A stretch of 64,000 nt of DNA from Mariniblastus fucicola. Lineage in GTDB: Bacteria > Planctomycetota > Planctomycetia > Pirellulales > Pirellulaceae. Shown in pieces: positions 55,933 to 64,000 of this stretch (positions within the stretch are counted from its first letter, which is position 1; every line of letters begins with the position of its first letter). The notes under the pieces are model-generated. The model saw nothing but the letters and a program-made list of their open reading frames with translations, made no database searches and was not told the DNA's origin. Location: contig NZ_CP042912.1 of NCBI RefSeq assembly GCF_008087665.1, forward strand, positions 4,588,001 to 4,652,000, written 5' to 3'. The position numbers and the translations under genes were made by a program.

Positions 55933-57249
55933 CTAATCCAGAATCTTGAAAGTCTCAGCCACGGCGTCGATCGCGTCCACGGACTTCAGTTCTTCGAGCG
56001 CTGTATCGACGGCGGATTGTGAAGTATTCTTCGTCACAATCACGACCGGCACGATACCTTCTTTGGACAGGTCAACATCGTGTTGGTAGACCGACGCGAT
56101 CGAAATCCCGTTTCGTCCAAGCGCCCCTGAGATCTTCGAAAGCACACTCGGCACGTCCTGAACGTTGAACCGAAGATAGTATCGACTGACCAGGCTTCCG
56201 ACGTCCGCCAAGCCAACGCGTTCGTGACCTTTGGCCCACAGCTCAAGCGTTTCGAATGTGATTGAAGTACGTCCAACTGCTGTGTCGATCAAGTCCGCGA
56301 CCACCGCAGAGGCTGTCGGCATCTGACCGGCGCCTTGTCCTTGAAAGAACACCGGGCCAACGGCGTCGCCAACGACTCCGACGGCGTTGTAGTTGGCGCG
56401 AACTTCGGCAAGCGGCTGGCCGATCTTGACGAGCATCGGAGAGACGTCGAGCGCCAAACCGCTTTCGGTTAGCCGGGCAAGGGCGATCAGCTTGATGCGA
56501 TAGCCGAGATGCTTGGCGTACTTGAAATCCACCGCCTGCAAGCCATCAATTCCACGACGCGGAATCTGCGACCAGTCAACGCGAGCCCCAAAAGCCAGAT
56601 GCGCGAGGATCGCCAGTTTCTGGGCCGCGTCCGTTCCATCGACGTCCATCGTCGGATCGGCTTCCGCGTAACCCAGCTGCTGGGCTTCGGCGACGGTGAC
56701 CGAATAGTCGGCTCCTTCGGCGTCCATTTTGGACACGATGAAGTTACAGGTGCCGTTGAGAATTCCCTGCAACGATTCAATCTGATTGGCCGACAGACAC
56801 TGACTGATATTGGCAATGATCGGAATGCCGCCAGCGACAGAAGCCTCGAAAGCGATCGAGCGACCCAACTCCCGGGCGCGATCGAATAACTCGGGACCGT
56901 GTTGGGCAAGGAGAGCTTTGTTGGCCGTGACGACATCCTTGCCGCTTTCAAGCAGCTGCAACATAATCGACTTTGCAGGCTCGATGCCTCCGATCAACTG
57001 CACGACCACGCTGACTTCCGGATCATCGATCACACGTTGCAGATCGTCGGTCAGAACGCCTTCGGGAAGCTCCACATCACGAGCTTTTTCCAGGTCCCGC
57101 ACAACGGCATGAGTCAACCACAGCGTTCGGCCGGCGTGTCGGGCCGTGCGGTCTCCGTGGTCGAGCAATAATCTGGCAACGCCCGCACCGACGGTCCCCA
57201 TTCCGACAATCGCGACTCCCGTTTTTTCCATTTGTGACGTCTCAGACAT
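55933..57249 (-). CDS. hom: Homoserine dehydrogenase with C-terminal ACT domain
   Basis: This 438-residue enzyme reduces aspartate semialdehyde to homoserine, the branch point to threonine and methionine. It has the NAD(P) site VAIVGMGTVGAGVARLL, VTANKALLAQHG, and the substrate stretch GGIPIIANISQCLSANQIESLQGILNGTCNFI. GYAEADPTMDVDGTDAAQKL follows, and an ACT domain (about 365-438, NVQDVPSVLSKISGAL) is likely to sense threonine. I use the ATG at 57249; another at 57231 is possible. The upstream open frame is not coding. Confidence 0.94.
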   Translation of the reverse strand: MSETSQMEKTGVAIVGMGTVGAGVARLLLDHGDRTARHAGRTLWLTHAVVRDLEKARDVELPEGVLTDDLQRVIDDPEVSVVVQLIGGIEPAKSIMLQLLESGKDVVTANKALLAQHGPELFDRARELGRSIAFEASVAGGIPIIANISQCLSANQIESLQGILNGTCNFIVSKMDAEGADYSVTVAEAQQLGYAEADPTMDVDGTDAAQKLAILAHLAFGARVDWSQIPRRGIDGLQAVDFKYAKHLGYRIKLIALARLTESGLALDVSPMLVKIGQPLAEVRANYNAVGVVGDAVGPVFFQGQGAGQMPTASAVVADLIDTAVGRTSITFETLELWAKGHERVGLADVGSLVSRYYLRFNVQDVPSVLSKISGALGRNGISIASVYQHDVDLSKEGIVPVVIVTKNTSQSAVDTALEELKSVDAIDAVAETFKILD

Positions 57250-57389
57250 TGAAGCGGTGATTTCTGGTGATGGGTAACGGTAATCCGTAGATGATGCGAC
57301 GATGCTATCGAGAGGAAACTGGTAGCTCAACCGTGAATTGACATGCTCAGCCAAATTGAAGAAATTTCGAACCGAATCACGAGCCAACC

Positions 57390-57776
57390 ATGATCCCCGC
57401 AAAAATTTTTCTGGCCCTGACCGGTGTGCTTTATCTTGGGCTGGCCCTTTGGTGCACCGTGGATCCAAAAACGACGTCGGAGGAAGTCGGGTTTCAGCTA
57501 CAGCAGGGTTCCGGTCAGTCAGAGTTCGTCACCGTATACGGCGGGCTGGAATTCGCATTGGCGTTGATCCTGCTGATGCCGCTGCTGTGGAGCGACGCCG
57601 TCCGATTTTCGCTGATCAGCTGCCTGACCGTTCATGCGTGTCTGGTTTTGTTTCGAACGATCGCCTATTTTCGGTTTGAAGGAATCGGCTCGTTCACTCA
57701 TCGACTCGCGATCGGTGAATGGGTTATCCTGTTGGTTTCAGTAGCCATACTGCTAACTTTGAAACCACCACGGTAA
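57390..57776 (+). CDS. Small four-helix membrane protein (DUF4345-like)
   Basis: This 128-residue protein has four membrane segments and the sequence [20 protein letters not shown], suggesting a DUF4345-like or similar small membrane family. Its function is unknown. The stop lies 11 bp before leuB, so it is probably cotranscribed with it. Confidence 0.65.
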   Translation: MIPAKIFLALTGVLYLGLALWCTVDPKTTSEEVGFQLQQGSGQSEFVTVYGGLEFALALILLMPLLWSDAVRFSLISCLTVHACLVLFRTIAYFRFEGIGSFTHRLAIGEWVILLVSVAILLTLKPPR

Positions 57777-57787
57777 ATGAAAATTTC

Positions 57788-58864
57788 ATGAGCAAACGTA
57801 TCATCGCCGTCCTCCCCGGCGACGGAATCGGAGAAGAAGTTACCGCCGAAGCGGTTCGAGTCATCGAAAAACTGAACGCCGCGACGGATGCCGGCTTTGA
57901 GTGCGTGCACGTGCCTGTGGGCGGAACCGCTTATGATTTGCACGGCACGCCGCTGCCTGAAGATACTCTTTCGACGGCGAGAGACGCTAACGCGATTCTG
58001 TTGGGCGCCGTTGGAGGCCCGAAGTGGGAATCGGCTCCTCGAGAACTTCGACCGGAGCGGGCGCTGCTGGGACTGAGAAGCGAGTTGAGTCTGTTTTCAA
58101 ATCTGCGTCCGGCGATTCTTTATCCCGAACTGGCGGATGCGTCGACGCTGAAACCGGAAGTCGTTTCCGGGCTGGACATCATGATCGTCCGCGAACTTAC
58201 CGGAGGCATCTACTTCGGCGGGCCGCGCGGCATCGAGACCGTCGACGGACAGCGACGCGGATTCAACACAATGGAGTACACCGAATCAGAGATTAAACGA
58301 ATCGCACATTCTGCTTTTCGGGCCGCCATGCAGCGAGACAAAAGGCTCTGTTCGGTCGATAAAGCCAACGTTCTTGAAGTTTCGGAACTATGGCGCGAAG
58401 TCGTCACCAAAATCTCCAGCGAGTATCCGCAAGTCGAACTTTCGCACATGTACGTCGACAATGCCTGCATGCAACTGGTCCGTGCACCGAAACAGTTTGA
58501 CGTTATTCTGACCACCAATATGTTCGGCGACATTCTTTCCGATGCGGCCTCGATGCTGACCGGTTCGATTGGCATGCTGCCGTCGGCGTCACTCAACGCG
58601 GACGGAAAAGGCATGTACGAACCTGTTCACGGTTCGGCGCCGGACATCGCAGGGCAGGGGATCGCAAACCCGCTGGCAACGATCCTTTCGGTCGCCATGA
58701 TGCTTCGCTACACGTTCACCGAGAACGCGATGGCAGACAAAATCGAAGCCGCTGTTCAGCGAGTTCTGGCCAATGGATTGCGAACGGCTGACCTTGCCCG
58801 CGAAGGCGAAACTCCGGTGACGACATCGGAAATGGGACAAGCCGTTTTGGATGAACTTGTTTAG
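57788..58864 (+). CDS. leuB: 3-Isopropylmalate dehydrogenase
   Basis: This 358-residue enzyme oxidises and decarboxylates 3-isopropylmalate in leucine synthesis. It has [17 protein letters not shown], the [13 protein letters not shown] stretch, [13 protein letters not shown] and the metal-binding [39 protein letters not shown] is here present as [16 protein letters not shown]. The start is the ATG at 57788; a longer open frame lies within the preceding gene. It is followed 17 bp later by the small Cys-rich gene. Confidence 0.95.
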   Translation: MSKRIIAVLPGDGIGEEVTAEAVRVIEKLNAATDAGFECVHVPVGGTAYDLHGTPLPEDTLSTARDANAILLGAVGGPKWESAPRELRPERALLGLRSELSLFSNLRPAILYPELADASTLKPEVVSGLDIMIVRELTGGIYFGGPRGIETVDGQRRGFNTMEYTESEIKRIAHSAFRAAMQRDKRLCSVDKANVLEVSELWREVVTKISSEYPQVELSHMYVDNACMQLVRAPKQFDVILTTNMFGDILSDAASMLTGSIGMLPSASLNADGKGMYEPVHGSAPDIAGQGIANPLATILSVAMMLRYTFTENAMADKIEAAVQRVLANGLRTADLAREGETPVTTSEMGQAVLDELV

Positions 58865-58881
58865 CGACGAACTGGAACAGC

Positions 58882-59181
58882 ATGACACGACCTTCGATTC
58901 CGCCGTCTGGCGAATGCAAACAGGATCCGGACCGCGAACAGTGTCCGCTGGTCTGTAAGTACAACCACTACGAATCCGAAGAAGACGACCTGACGATCGA
59001 CGCCTGGGAACTGAAGTGCCTTGAATGCGGTTGGCGCGATACGATCGGCACTCGCAGCGACGAACCGGACCCGGACGCAAAACCTGACTTTGATCCGACC
59101 GTCTGTCCGTTCTGCAAAGTCAGTGGACTCAAACCTGGCAAGAATCCTTGTGCCGATTGCGTCAGCGATCAGCCAGGATAG
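58882..59181 (+). CDS. Small Cys-rich putative zinc-binding protein
   Basis: This 99-residue protein has four Cys pairs or near-pairs (CKQDPDREQCPLVC, CLECGW, CPFC and CADC), consistent with two small zinc ribbons. It has no membrane segment. It starts 17 bp after the leuB stop and overlaps the convergent gene by 13 bp at its end. No family is recognised. Confidence 0.62.
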   Translation: MTRPSIPPSGECKQDPDREQCPLVCKYNHYESEEDDLTIDAWELKCLECGWRDTIGTRSDEPDPDAKPDFDPTVCPFCKVSGLKPGKNPCADCVSDQPG

Positions 59182-59741
59182 TTTCCTGATGCCATGCGTG
59201 CTTCGACATCCGCTGGATCGTGCCCGTCAGCGACGAGCTTGAACGCATGTTTGACTTCCGGGTTGAAGTAAACAATGTTGCCCCAGATACACAACCCCAG
59301 CGATGTCGGGATGCAATAGCACGTCACCACATTCAGCATTCCCAAAAAGTGCGACGTGATTCCGAGCGCGTAACTTTTCAAATACAGCCCACGCACTCCG
59401 GCAAAGATTCGCACGATGCCAGCGACAATTGCGACACCGCCGCCAACTCCGTAAATCAGTCCGAACATCATTTGCATCATCTGCTGCTGCTCGGCAGGAA
59501 TCGCCGGCCCGCCTCCGCCTTGCTGATTCATGATCATGTTCGGCATGACGAAGCCCATCGCGATGTATCCGATTCCGAGCAAAATCTCGAGGGAACCTTG
59601 AATGATCATGCAAATGCAAAGCGGTTTCATCTGACGTAGATACGCTCCTCCTGACCCCATCGACATCGGGCCCGGCTGATAGCCTGGGTTGGGCAGAGGA
59701 GTCGTATACGGATTGTCGCCTTTGAACTGGTCGTCGCTCAT
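59169..59741 (-). CDS. Membrane protein of unknown function
   Basis: This 190-residue protein has a Pro/Gly-rich N-terminal tail (about 1-35), as seen in many planctomycete membrane proteins, and then about three to four membrane segments. These include CICMIIQGSLEILLGIGYIAMGF, MFGLIYGVGGGVAIVAGIVRIFAG and FLGMLNVVTCYCIPTSLGLCIWG. The C-terminal VYFNPEVKHAFK motif occurs in similar proteins. Function is unknown. It ends 13 bp inside the convergent Cys-rich gene. Confidence 0.68.
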   Translation of the reverse strand: MSDDQFKGDNPYTTPLPNPGYQPGPMSMGSGGAYLRQMKPLCICMIIQGSLEILLGIGYIAMGFVMPNMIMNQQGGGGPAIPAEQQQMMQMMFGLIYGVGGGVAIVAGIVRIFAGVRGLYLKSYALGITSHFLGMLNVVTCYCIPTSLGLCIWGNIVYFNPEVKHAFKLVADGHDPADVEARMASGNYPG

Positions 59742-59885
59742 ATCAGCCTACACGTAAAAAACACTGGACTCGAATATCGTACCGAAATCCTCTGACGCGT
59801 GTTTCTTCACATTTTCACCCCTACACCATGAGCAAAAGCAAACTAAGATGTCACCTTCCTGTAATTACCTTTGGGGAGGCACGGC

Positions 59886-60992
59886 GTGACAGCAAAGAAG
59901 ACCAAACACCAACAAATTCTGGAATACGTCCGTCAAGCCATCCTTGGGGGGACATACCAGGCCGGTGACCGGTTACCAACTGATGGACAGCTGATGCGAC
60001 AATTCAGCACTTCTCGGCCGACTGTTGCCCGCGCCATGCGGGACCTTGAGATGGAAGGCTACCTCGAACGGCGGGCCGGATCTGGCTCGTTCGTTCGCGT
60101 CCCAGCCCAAACCAAACCCAGCTTAATCGGCATCCTGACTCCCGAAGTCGGCGAACACGAACTGTTCCAACCGATCTGCAGCGAGATTGCACTGCAGTGC
60201 CAAAAGCACAACCTCAGCCTGCTGTGGGCTGACTCGGCGGGCAACGGAGACGGAGCGATTGACCACGAACGAAACGCCTACGATCTCTGCCAGCGATACA
60301 TCAGTCTGGGCGTTGCCGGCGTTTTCTTCACGCCTGTTGAGTTCTCTGAAAAGATGTTGGTTGCGAATCGCGAAATCGCAGAACAACTCGACGCCAACGG
60401 GATCTCTGTCGTTTTGCTCGACCGCGACATCGAACGACTTCCGAAACGAAGTCGTTTTGACCTGGTCGGAATCGATAACTTTCGTGCGGGATGCACGCAA
60501 GCCGATCACATGCTCAATCTGGGCTGCAAGCGGATCGGCTATGTCTCGCGGGAAGTCTCCGCCCCGACGATTGACCTGCGAATTGCCGGGTTTCGGCATG
60601 CCATGTCCATGCGTGGCATCGACGCCAAAAACACACTTGAGTTCTGCGGCGATCTCGAAGATTCCGCGTTCATCAACTCCATTGTCGAACAGTCGCCCGA
60701 AGCGATTATCTGTGCCAACGACACGACAGCCATGATGCTGATGCGATCTCTGCTGCAGCTTGGCATTAAGATCCCTGACGACATTCGCATGATCGGAATT
60801 GATGACGTAAAGATTGCTTCCATGGCGATGGTGCCACTGACAAGCATCCATCAACCCTGCCGCGCGATCGGAAGCGCTGCCGTCAACACGATGGTCCGGC
60901 GAATCGAGAACCGAAAAATGTGCGCTCACGACATTCACGTTGACGTCGAACTGGTCGTCCGCGATTCATGCGGCGCTGCAAAATCTGGCTAG
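59886..60992 (+). CDS. GntR/LacI chimeric transcription regulator
   Basis: This 368-residue regulator has an N-terminal GntR winged helix (about 5-75, ILGGTYQAGDRLPTDGQLMRQFSTSRPTVARAMRDLEMEGYL). A periplasmic-binding-protein-like LacI effector domain follows (about 80-365, IGILTPEV, IICANDTTAMMLMRSLLQLG, IGIDDVKIA). AraR-type regulators with this arrangement respond to sugars. GGGGAGG lies 6 bp before the GTG at 59886. No sugar operon is adjacent. It precedes the second DUF1559 gene by about 500 bp. Confidence 0.88.
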   Translation: MTAKKTKHQQILEYVRQAILGGTYQAGDRLPTDGQLMRQFSTSRPTVARAMRDLEMEGYLERRAGSGSFVRVPAQTKPSLIGILTPEVGEHELFQPICSEIALQCQKHNLSLLWADSAGNGDGAIDHERNAYDLCQRYISLGVAGVFFTPVEFSEKMLVANREIAEQLDANGISVVLLDRDIERLPKRSRFDLVGIDNFRAGCTQADHMLNLGCKRIGYVSREVSAPTIDLRIAGFRHAMSMRGIDAKNTLEFCGDLEDSAFINSIVEQSPEAIICANDTTAMMLMRSLLQLGIKIPDDIRMIGIDDVKIASMAMVPLTSIHQPCRAIGSAAVNTMVRRIENRKMCAHDIHVDVELVVRDSCGAAKSG

Positions 60993-61488
60993 CGGCACCG
61001 CAAAGAATCGGGCCATGCGTGCCCCGCAGTACAGCCAGATTTCAACGGCACTCGGTCCTGAAATGCAGATCGGCGCGTTCGCACCCCCGGTATTGCCAGC
61101 ACTTTCACACGGACACTTGCGAGCCAACTGGCAATAACCAATCTTCAAACCTGAATTGCGGCAACCCAAGCAATCACATTGCAGCTTATTTGCAGGACAC
61201 TTGGTAAATGTGACTAAACTTGCTTCAATACGGCTCGGAGTTGGAAAATGAGCGTTGCTGGTGGCAGAAAACCCTACTCATGGGCCGCGTCATCGGGTAG
61301 ACAGCCACATTCAACGGGCGGTAAGCAGCCTCTATTTACTCTATGGGCAACATTCTCCCCCACTAACAACCTGCAAACACAGCAATTGCTTTGAAAAACA
61401 GATCCCTGCGGAGCATAATCCACCATTGAAAAGCCCTAATCGATATATTTCCAGCGTTCTCTAATTCCATTTTTCGCGAGGAAAGATT
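60993..61488. other. Intergenic region upstream of the second DUF1559 gene
   Basis: About 495 bp with no confident gene. ATTGCCAG (61092-61099) and CTGGCAAT (61128-61135) form an 8-bp inverted repeat around 28 bases. It has no T-run and is perhaps a site for the GntR/LacI-type regulator. A sigma-70-like promoter is at 61391-61419. Confidence 0.45.
61391..61419 (+). promoter_or_regulatory. Candidate sigma-70-type promoter for the DUF1559 gene
   Basis: TTGAAA (61391-61396) and CATAAT (61414-61419) are separated by exactly 17 bp. The start codon lies about 70 bp downstream, preceded by GAGGAAAG. Confidence 0.6.
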
Positions 61489-62538
61489 ATGACGTCTCTA
61501 CAAAAGCGACGTGGCTTCACGCTGGTCGAATTGCTGGTGGTCATTGCGATCATCGGCATTCTGATTGGCATGTTGTTGCCCGCTGTTCAACAGGTTCGTG
61601 AAGCTGCCAGGCGAACCCAATGTCTGAACAATGTCCGACAACTCGGGCTCGCTTGTCTGAACTTCGAATCAGCTCACATGAAGTTCCCAACTTCTGGCTC
61701 GACCCTTGATTCACGCTGGACCGACAATTTCGGTGACAATCCTGCGTACAGTATTGAAACCGCGACCTTTTCGTTTCAGATCCTGCCATTCATTGAGCAG
61801 AACAACCTTCACGCACTCCGAAGCGAATACGGCTGGGGAGGTGCGATTCCTGGCCTGAGCACTCGCGTCGAAGACACTCCAGTCCCTGCATTTATTTGCC
61901 CGTCCCGCGGTGCGCGGATTTGGGGAACGAATGAAGGAGCAACATGGGCCTGCCTCGATTACTCCAGCGTCGGTCGAACATACCCAGGCTGGCACCCAAG
62001 TGACCGAACTCCAGTCGCACCGGACTGGGCTTGGGCCAACGCGAACGGCCAAGCTCAATTTGCCTGGGATGCCGATGAATCGTCCAACCAGTATTGGGCG
62101 GGGATCATCGCCAAGGGTGGAAAGCTCAACGATGGAAATCTTGCACGACACGCGAAAATTGGATTCGGGGCGATCACTGACGGCTCCACGAATGTAATTC
62201 TTCTTATGGAGAAGTCGATTGACGCTACCAAGTACTCTGGCGTTCACTCTCCAGCATGGCAAATCATCGGTGAAGCCTACGGTCAGTTCACGCAGCAAAA
62301 CCACTCGAACAATCGTTACTGCCAACCCCTCAAGGGCGACGGTGACCTTCGAGCTGAACCAAGCTATGGTGCAACGACGATTAACGAGCAGGGGAACGGT
62401 GGTCCTCACCCGGGAACAACAACAGCAGTTCTCGGCGACGGCTCAGCTCACTCGTTCAATACGGACATGAGCTGGAGTGTGCTCTGGGATCTTTCACTTC
62501 GTGCGGACGGTGCGGTCGTAAACCACGACGACTTCTAG
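61489..62538 (+). CDS. DUF1559 protein with type IV pilin-like N-terminus
   Basis: This 349-residue protein begins [36 protein letters not shown], the prepilin-type start. It carries the DUF1559 body, with [16 protein letters not shown] and the C-terminal [18 protein letters not shown] ribosome site, GAGGAAAG, precedes the ATG. It has its own promoter and ends at a strong terminator. The following lipoprotein gene may be its partner. The function is unknown. Confidence 0.9.
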   Translation: MTSLQKRRGFTLVELLVVIAIIGILIGMLLPAVQQVREAARRTQCLNNVRQLGLACLNFESAHMKFPTSGSTLDSRWTDNFGDNPAYSIETATFSFQILPFIEQNNLHALRSEYGWGGAIPGLSTRVEDTPVPAFICPSRGARIWGTNEGATWACLDYSSVGRTYPGWHPSDRTPVAPDWAWANANGQAQFAWDADESSNQYWAGIIAKGGKLNDGNLARHAKIGFGAITDGSTNVILLMEKSIDATKYSGVHSPAWQIIGEAYGQFTQQNHSNNRYCQPLKGDGDLRAEPSYGATTINEQGNGGPHPGTTTAVLGDGSAHSFNTDMSWSVLWDLSLRADGAVVNHDDF

Positions 62539-62563
62539 TCGTGCAGTCCAATAATTATAACGA

Positions 62564-62598
62564 CCCACTTTCGATTCAGTTCGAAAGTGGGTTTTTTT
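62564..62598 (+). terminator. Rho-independent terminator after the second DUF1559 gene
   Basis: A perfect 11-bp stem, CCCACTTTCGA (62564-62574) with TCGAAAGTGGG (62581-62591), encloses a 6-base loop and is followed by seven T residues. It lies only about 17 bp before the lipoprotein ATG, so some readthrough or attenuation is needed if the lipoprotein is made from the same transcript. Confidence 0.92.
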
Positions 62599-62614
62599 CT
62601 TACGAGGTGAATTC

Positions 62615-63142
62615 ATGAACAAATCAAAATCGATACTGCTATACGTGACTATTGCTGCAATTATGTTTGCCGGTCTTGGCCTGTCTGGATGTGGCGATGG
62701 TGATTCCGTGTCAAACAAAATCAAGGCTGCAAACAAGGGTAACATTCGACGTTTGCGTAATTGCTATGCCATGTACCTGGACCTGAACAGGTACAAGGGC
62801 CCCAAGGACGAAAAGGAGCTCATGGACTTTCTCAAGTCGGACGCGAACGCCGCAAGCCGCTTGGAGAGAATGGGAATCCCAATTGAAGAGCTCGACGACA
62901 TGCTCGTTAGCGAACGCGACGGTCAGCCATTTAAAGTTCGCTGGGGCCTCGACGGAATCAACGACCATGCAATCGTGTTTGAATCCGAAGGTGTGGACGG
63001 CAAATATCTTGTCGCATTCGCCACACCACGCGAGCTTGAGAAAGATGAATACGACGATTACTGGACTGGAAAACTTAAAGGACTCGGGCCTGGAGACATC
63101 CAGAACATGAACGAGGACCAGGAAAGTCAAACGATCGAGTAG
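62615..63142 (+). CDS. Lipoprotein of unknown function
   Basis: This 175-residue protein has a signal peptide ending in the lipobox LSGC. The mature part is charged and helical, with NIRRLRNCYAMYLDLNRYKGPKDEKELMDFL near its start. Small lipoproteins with a similar NRYKGPxDExEL stretch often accompany DUF1559 genes. An AGGTG element precedes the ATG. It ends before a terminator hairpin. Confidence 0.7.
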   Translation: MNKSKSILLYVTIAAIMFAGLGLSGCGDGDSVSNKIKAANKGNIRRLRNCYAMYLDLNRYKGPKDEKELMDFLKSDANAASRLERMGIPIEELDDMLVSERDGQPFKVRWGLDGINDHAIVFESEGVDGKYLVAFATPRELEKDEYDDYWTGKLKGLGPGDIQNMNEDQESQTIE

Positions 63143-63171
63143 ACAGACATACAGACAACGAGGAATCAAGG

Positions 63172-63197
63172 AAGCTGCCCAATTGGGCAGCTTTTTC
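63172..63197 (+). terminator. Rho-independent terminator after the lipoprotein gene
   Basis: A perfect 9-bp stem, AAGCTGCCC (63172-63180) with GGGCAGCTT (63185-63193), surrounds the loop AATT and is followed by TTT. It lies between convergent genes, so it may work weakly from the other side as well. Confidence 0.88.
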
Positions 63198-63204
63198 TAT
63201 TTGG

Positions 63205-64000
63205 TCAGTCGACAGTTCTGTTCTCGAAGATCCGTACTTTTCCATCGTTGACAGCAAAAGCAAGATCGACATCTCCGTCGTTGTCAAAATCTGCAGCCGC
63301 CACACAGGTGGCCGGACCCTCAACGACAACGCCGCTGCTCTGAGGCCACATGCAACTGAACTGAATTCCCGCCTCTTTACTTTCGCCACGCAGGATCCAG
63401 CCAAGTCCGCCATCCATGAATCCGGTCTCGACCTGAGAAGCGAAAAAGTTGTTCGCAATCGCCATGTCATCCACTCCATCCCCATCGAAATCCGCAACGA
63501 CAGTTCCGTTTGCCGGGCTGATCTGTGCAAGCCGCGGTAAACTTTGACGAATGAATCGCCCTTCGTCGTTGATGAAAATCGCGCTTTCAAGTGAGTTCAC
63601 TTCGACAAATGGCTGTTGCGAAATCGACGGCTCGTAGATGTCCGCCAAAGAGGCAATTGCGAAATCATGGTAGGTTTTGAATTTGTCTTCCAGAAACGGC
63701 ATGCAATGAGTACTGCAACTTCTCCCTCGCACGGGTAGTTCAACATCGCCTTCGAACTTTGACTCGACCAAATCGAGCGTTCCATTCTCGTCAAAATCCG
63801 CAAAGTAAATTCGGTGGGGATGCTTCGAGTCGGCATGATACTTCGTATTCAGTCCCTGGTTCGCGGCGATCAGATCGACATCGCCATCTCCATCAAAATC
63901 CGTTGCCAGGATATGATTCCACCAACCTTTGAAGTCGCTCAATCCAAGTTCGCTGGTCTGATCAGAGAACCCTTTCCCCTCTTCGTTCCTGAAGACGGTG
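63205..64000 (-). CDS. FG-GAP/VCBS repeat protein of CRTAC1 type (5' end outside the window)
   Basis: The window holds at least 265 residues of a larger exported protein; the reading frame stays open to the right edge. It shows repeated calcium-binding FG-GAP/VCBS units (DFDGDGDVDLIAANQG, DFDENGTLDLVES, DFDGDGVDDMAIANN, DFDNDGDVDLAFAVNDG). The phrase LGLSDFKGWWN near the edge and the final VRIFENRTVD resemble ASPIC/UnbV-type CRTAC1 proteins. The proteins bind ligands or cells through beta-propellers. The true start, and whether an ASPIC domain exists, cannot be seen. Confidence 0.85.
   Translation of the reverse strand, partial: TVFRNEEGKGFSDQTSELGLSDFKGWWNHILATDFDGDGDVDLIAANQGLNTKYHADSKHPHRIYFADFDENGTLDLVESKFEGDVELPVRGRSCSTHCMPFLEDKFKTYHDFAIASLADIYEPSISQQPFVEVNSLESAIFINDEGRFIRQSLPRLAQISPANGTVVADFDGDGVDDMAIANNFFASQVETGFMDGGLGWILRGESKEAGIQFSCMWPQSSGVVVEGPATCVAAADFDNDGDVDLAFAVNDGKVRIFENRTVD

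Overview
The window is about 53% GC, densely packed chromosomal DNA from a planctomycete, probably of the Pirellulales type. The markers are two DUF1559 pseudopilin-like proteins, a very large secreted protein joining heme c, LamG and beta-propeller domains, a PEP-CTERM protein, a dockerin-tagged secreted glycosidase, a DUF1080 protein, a CRTAC1-type FG-GAP repeat protein and Cys-rich secreted proteins. Most genes are ordinary chromosomal genes. I see no insertion sequence, integrase, phage gene, rRNA or CRISPR array. One tRNA gene, Ser(UGA), is present.

Layout. 0-5.9 kb: ndk, the 2-oxoacid:ferredoxin oxidoreductase pair korAB, a class V aminotransferase and a class II aldolase. A small palindromic tandem repeat lies between korB and the aminotransferase. 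6-16 kb: a class II photolyase fused to a renalase-like flavoprotein, a secreted GH5 glycosidase, a PEP-CTERM protein, a UDP-xylose synthase-like enzyme, a SolA-like oxidase and soluble transhydrogenase. 16-26 kb: a secreted M10/RTX metalloprotease, a Cys-rich exported protein, an OprP-like porin, a DUF1080 propeller protein, a class III aminotransferase, a phosphatase/cytochrome c' fusion and the tRNA.

26.3-40.6 kb is the most coherent and interesting part: a run of minus-strand genes that look like a complete sulfide oxidation and tolerance system. It holds a periplasmic rhodanese, a CoA-disulfide (persulfide) reductase-rhodanese fusion, cytochrome bd oxidase (cydAB), a TPMT-like methyltransferase, a DUF202 membrane protein, a DUF3365 heme lipoprotein, a eukaryotic-type sulfide:quinone reductase (SQR) with a DUF1641 partner, a TauE exporter, a 1-Cys peroxiredoxin, two half-size YeeE transporters, a CstB-like persulfide dioxygenase-rhodanese and an ArsR-family regulator. 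A proposed flow is: SQR passes sulfide electrons to quinone, sulfide-tolerant cytochrome bd reoxidises the quinol, the CstB-like enzyme and rhodaneses convert persulfide to sulfite and thiosulfate, and TauE and YeeE move these ions. Two matching 20-bp palindromes flank the regulator, and a third precedes the CoA-disulfide reductase gene 11 kb away, suggesting one regulon.

40.6-64 kb: a DUF3500 protein, the 1,289-residue heme/LamG/propeller protein and a zinc-ribbon membrane protein. Next come an SDR, an aldehyde dehydrogenase and a RidA protein resembling the 2-aminomuconate branch of tryptophan breakdown. An mntR regulator then diverges from a DUF1559 gene across two MntR-like palindromes. 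After that are an aquaporin, the FetAB-type exporter, an ApgM-family protein beside homoserine dehydrogenase (possible homoserine kinase), leuB, a GntR/LacI chimeric regulator, a second DUF1559 gene with a lipoprotein partner, and an FG-GAP repeat gene that runs off the right edge.

Starts were chosen by reading upstream Shine-Dalgarno (SD) sequences, overlaps with neighbours and family lengths. All functions rest on motifs recognised by eye; no database search was run.
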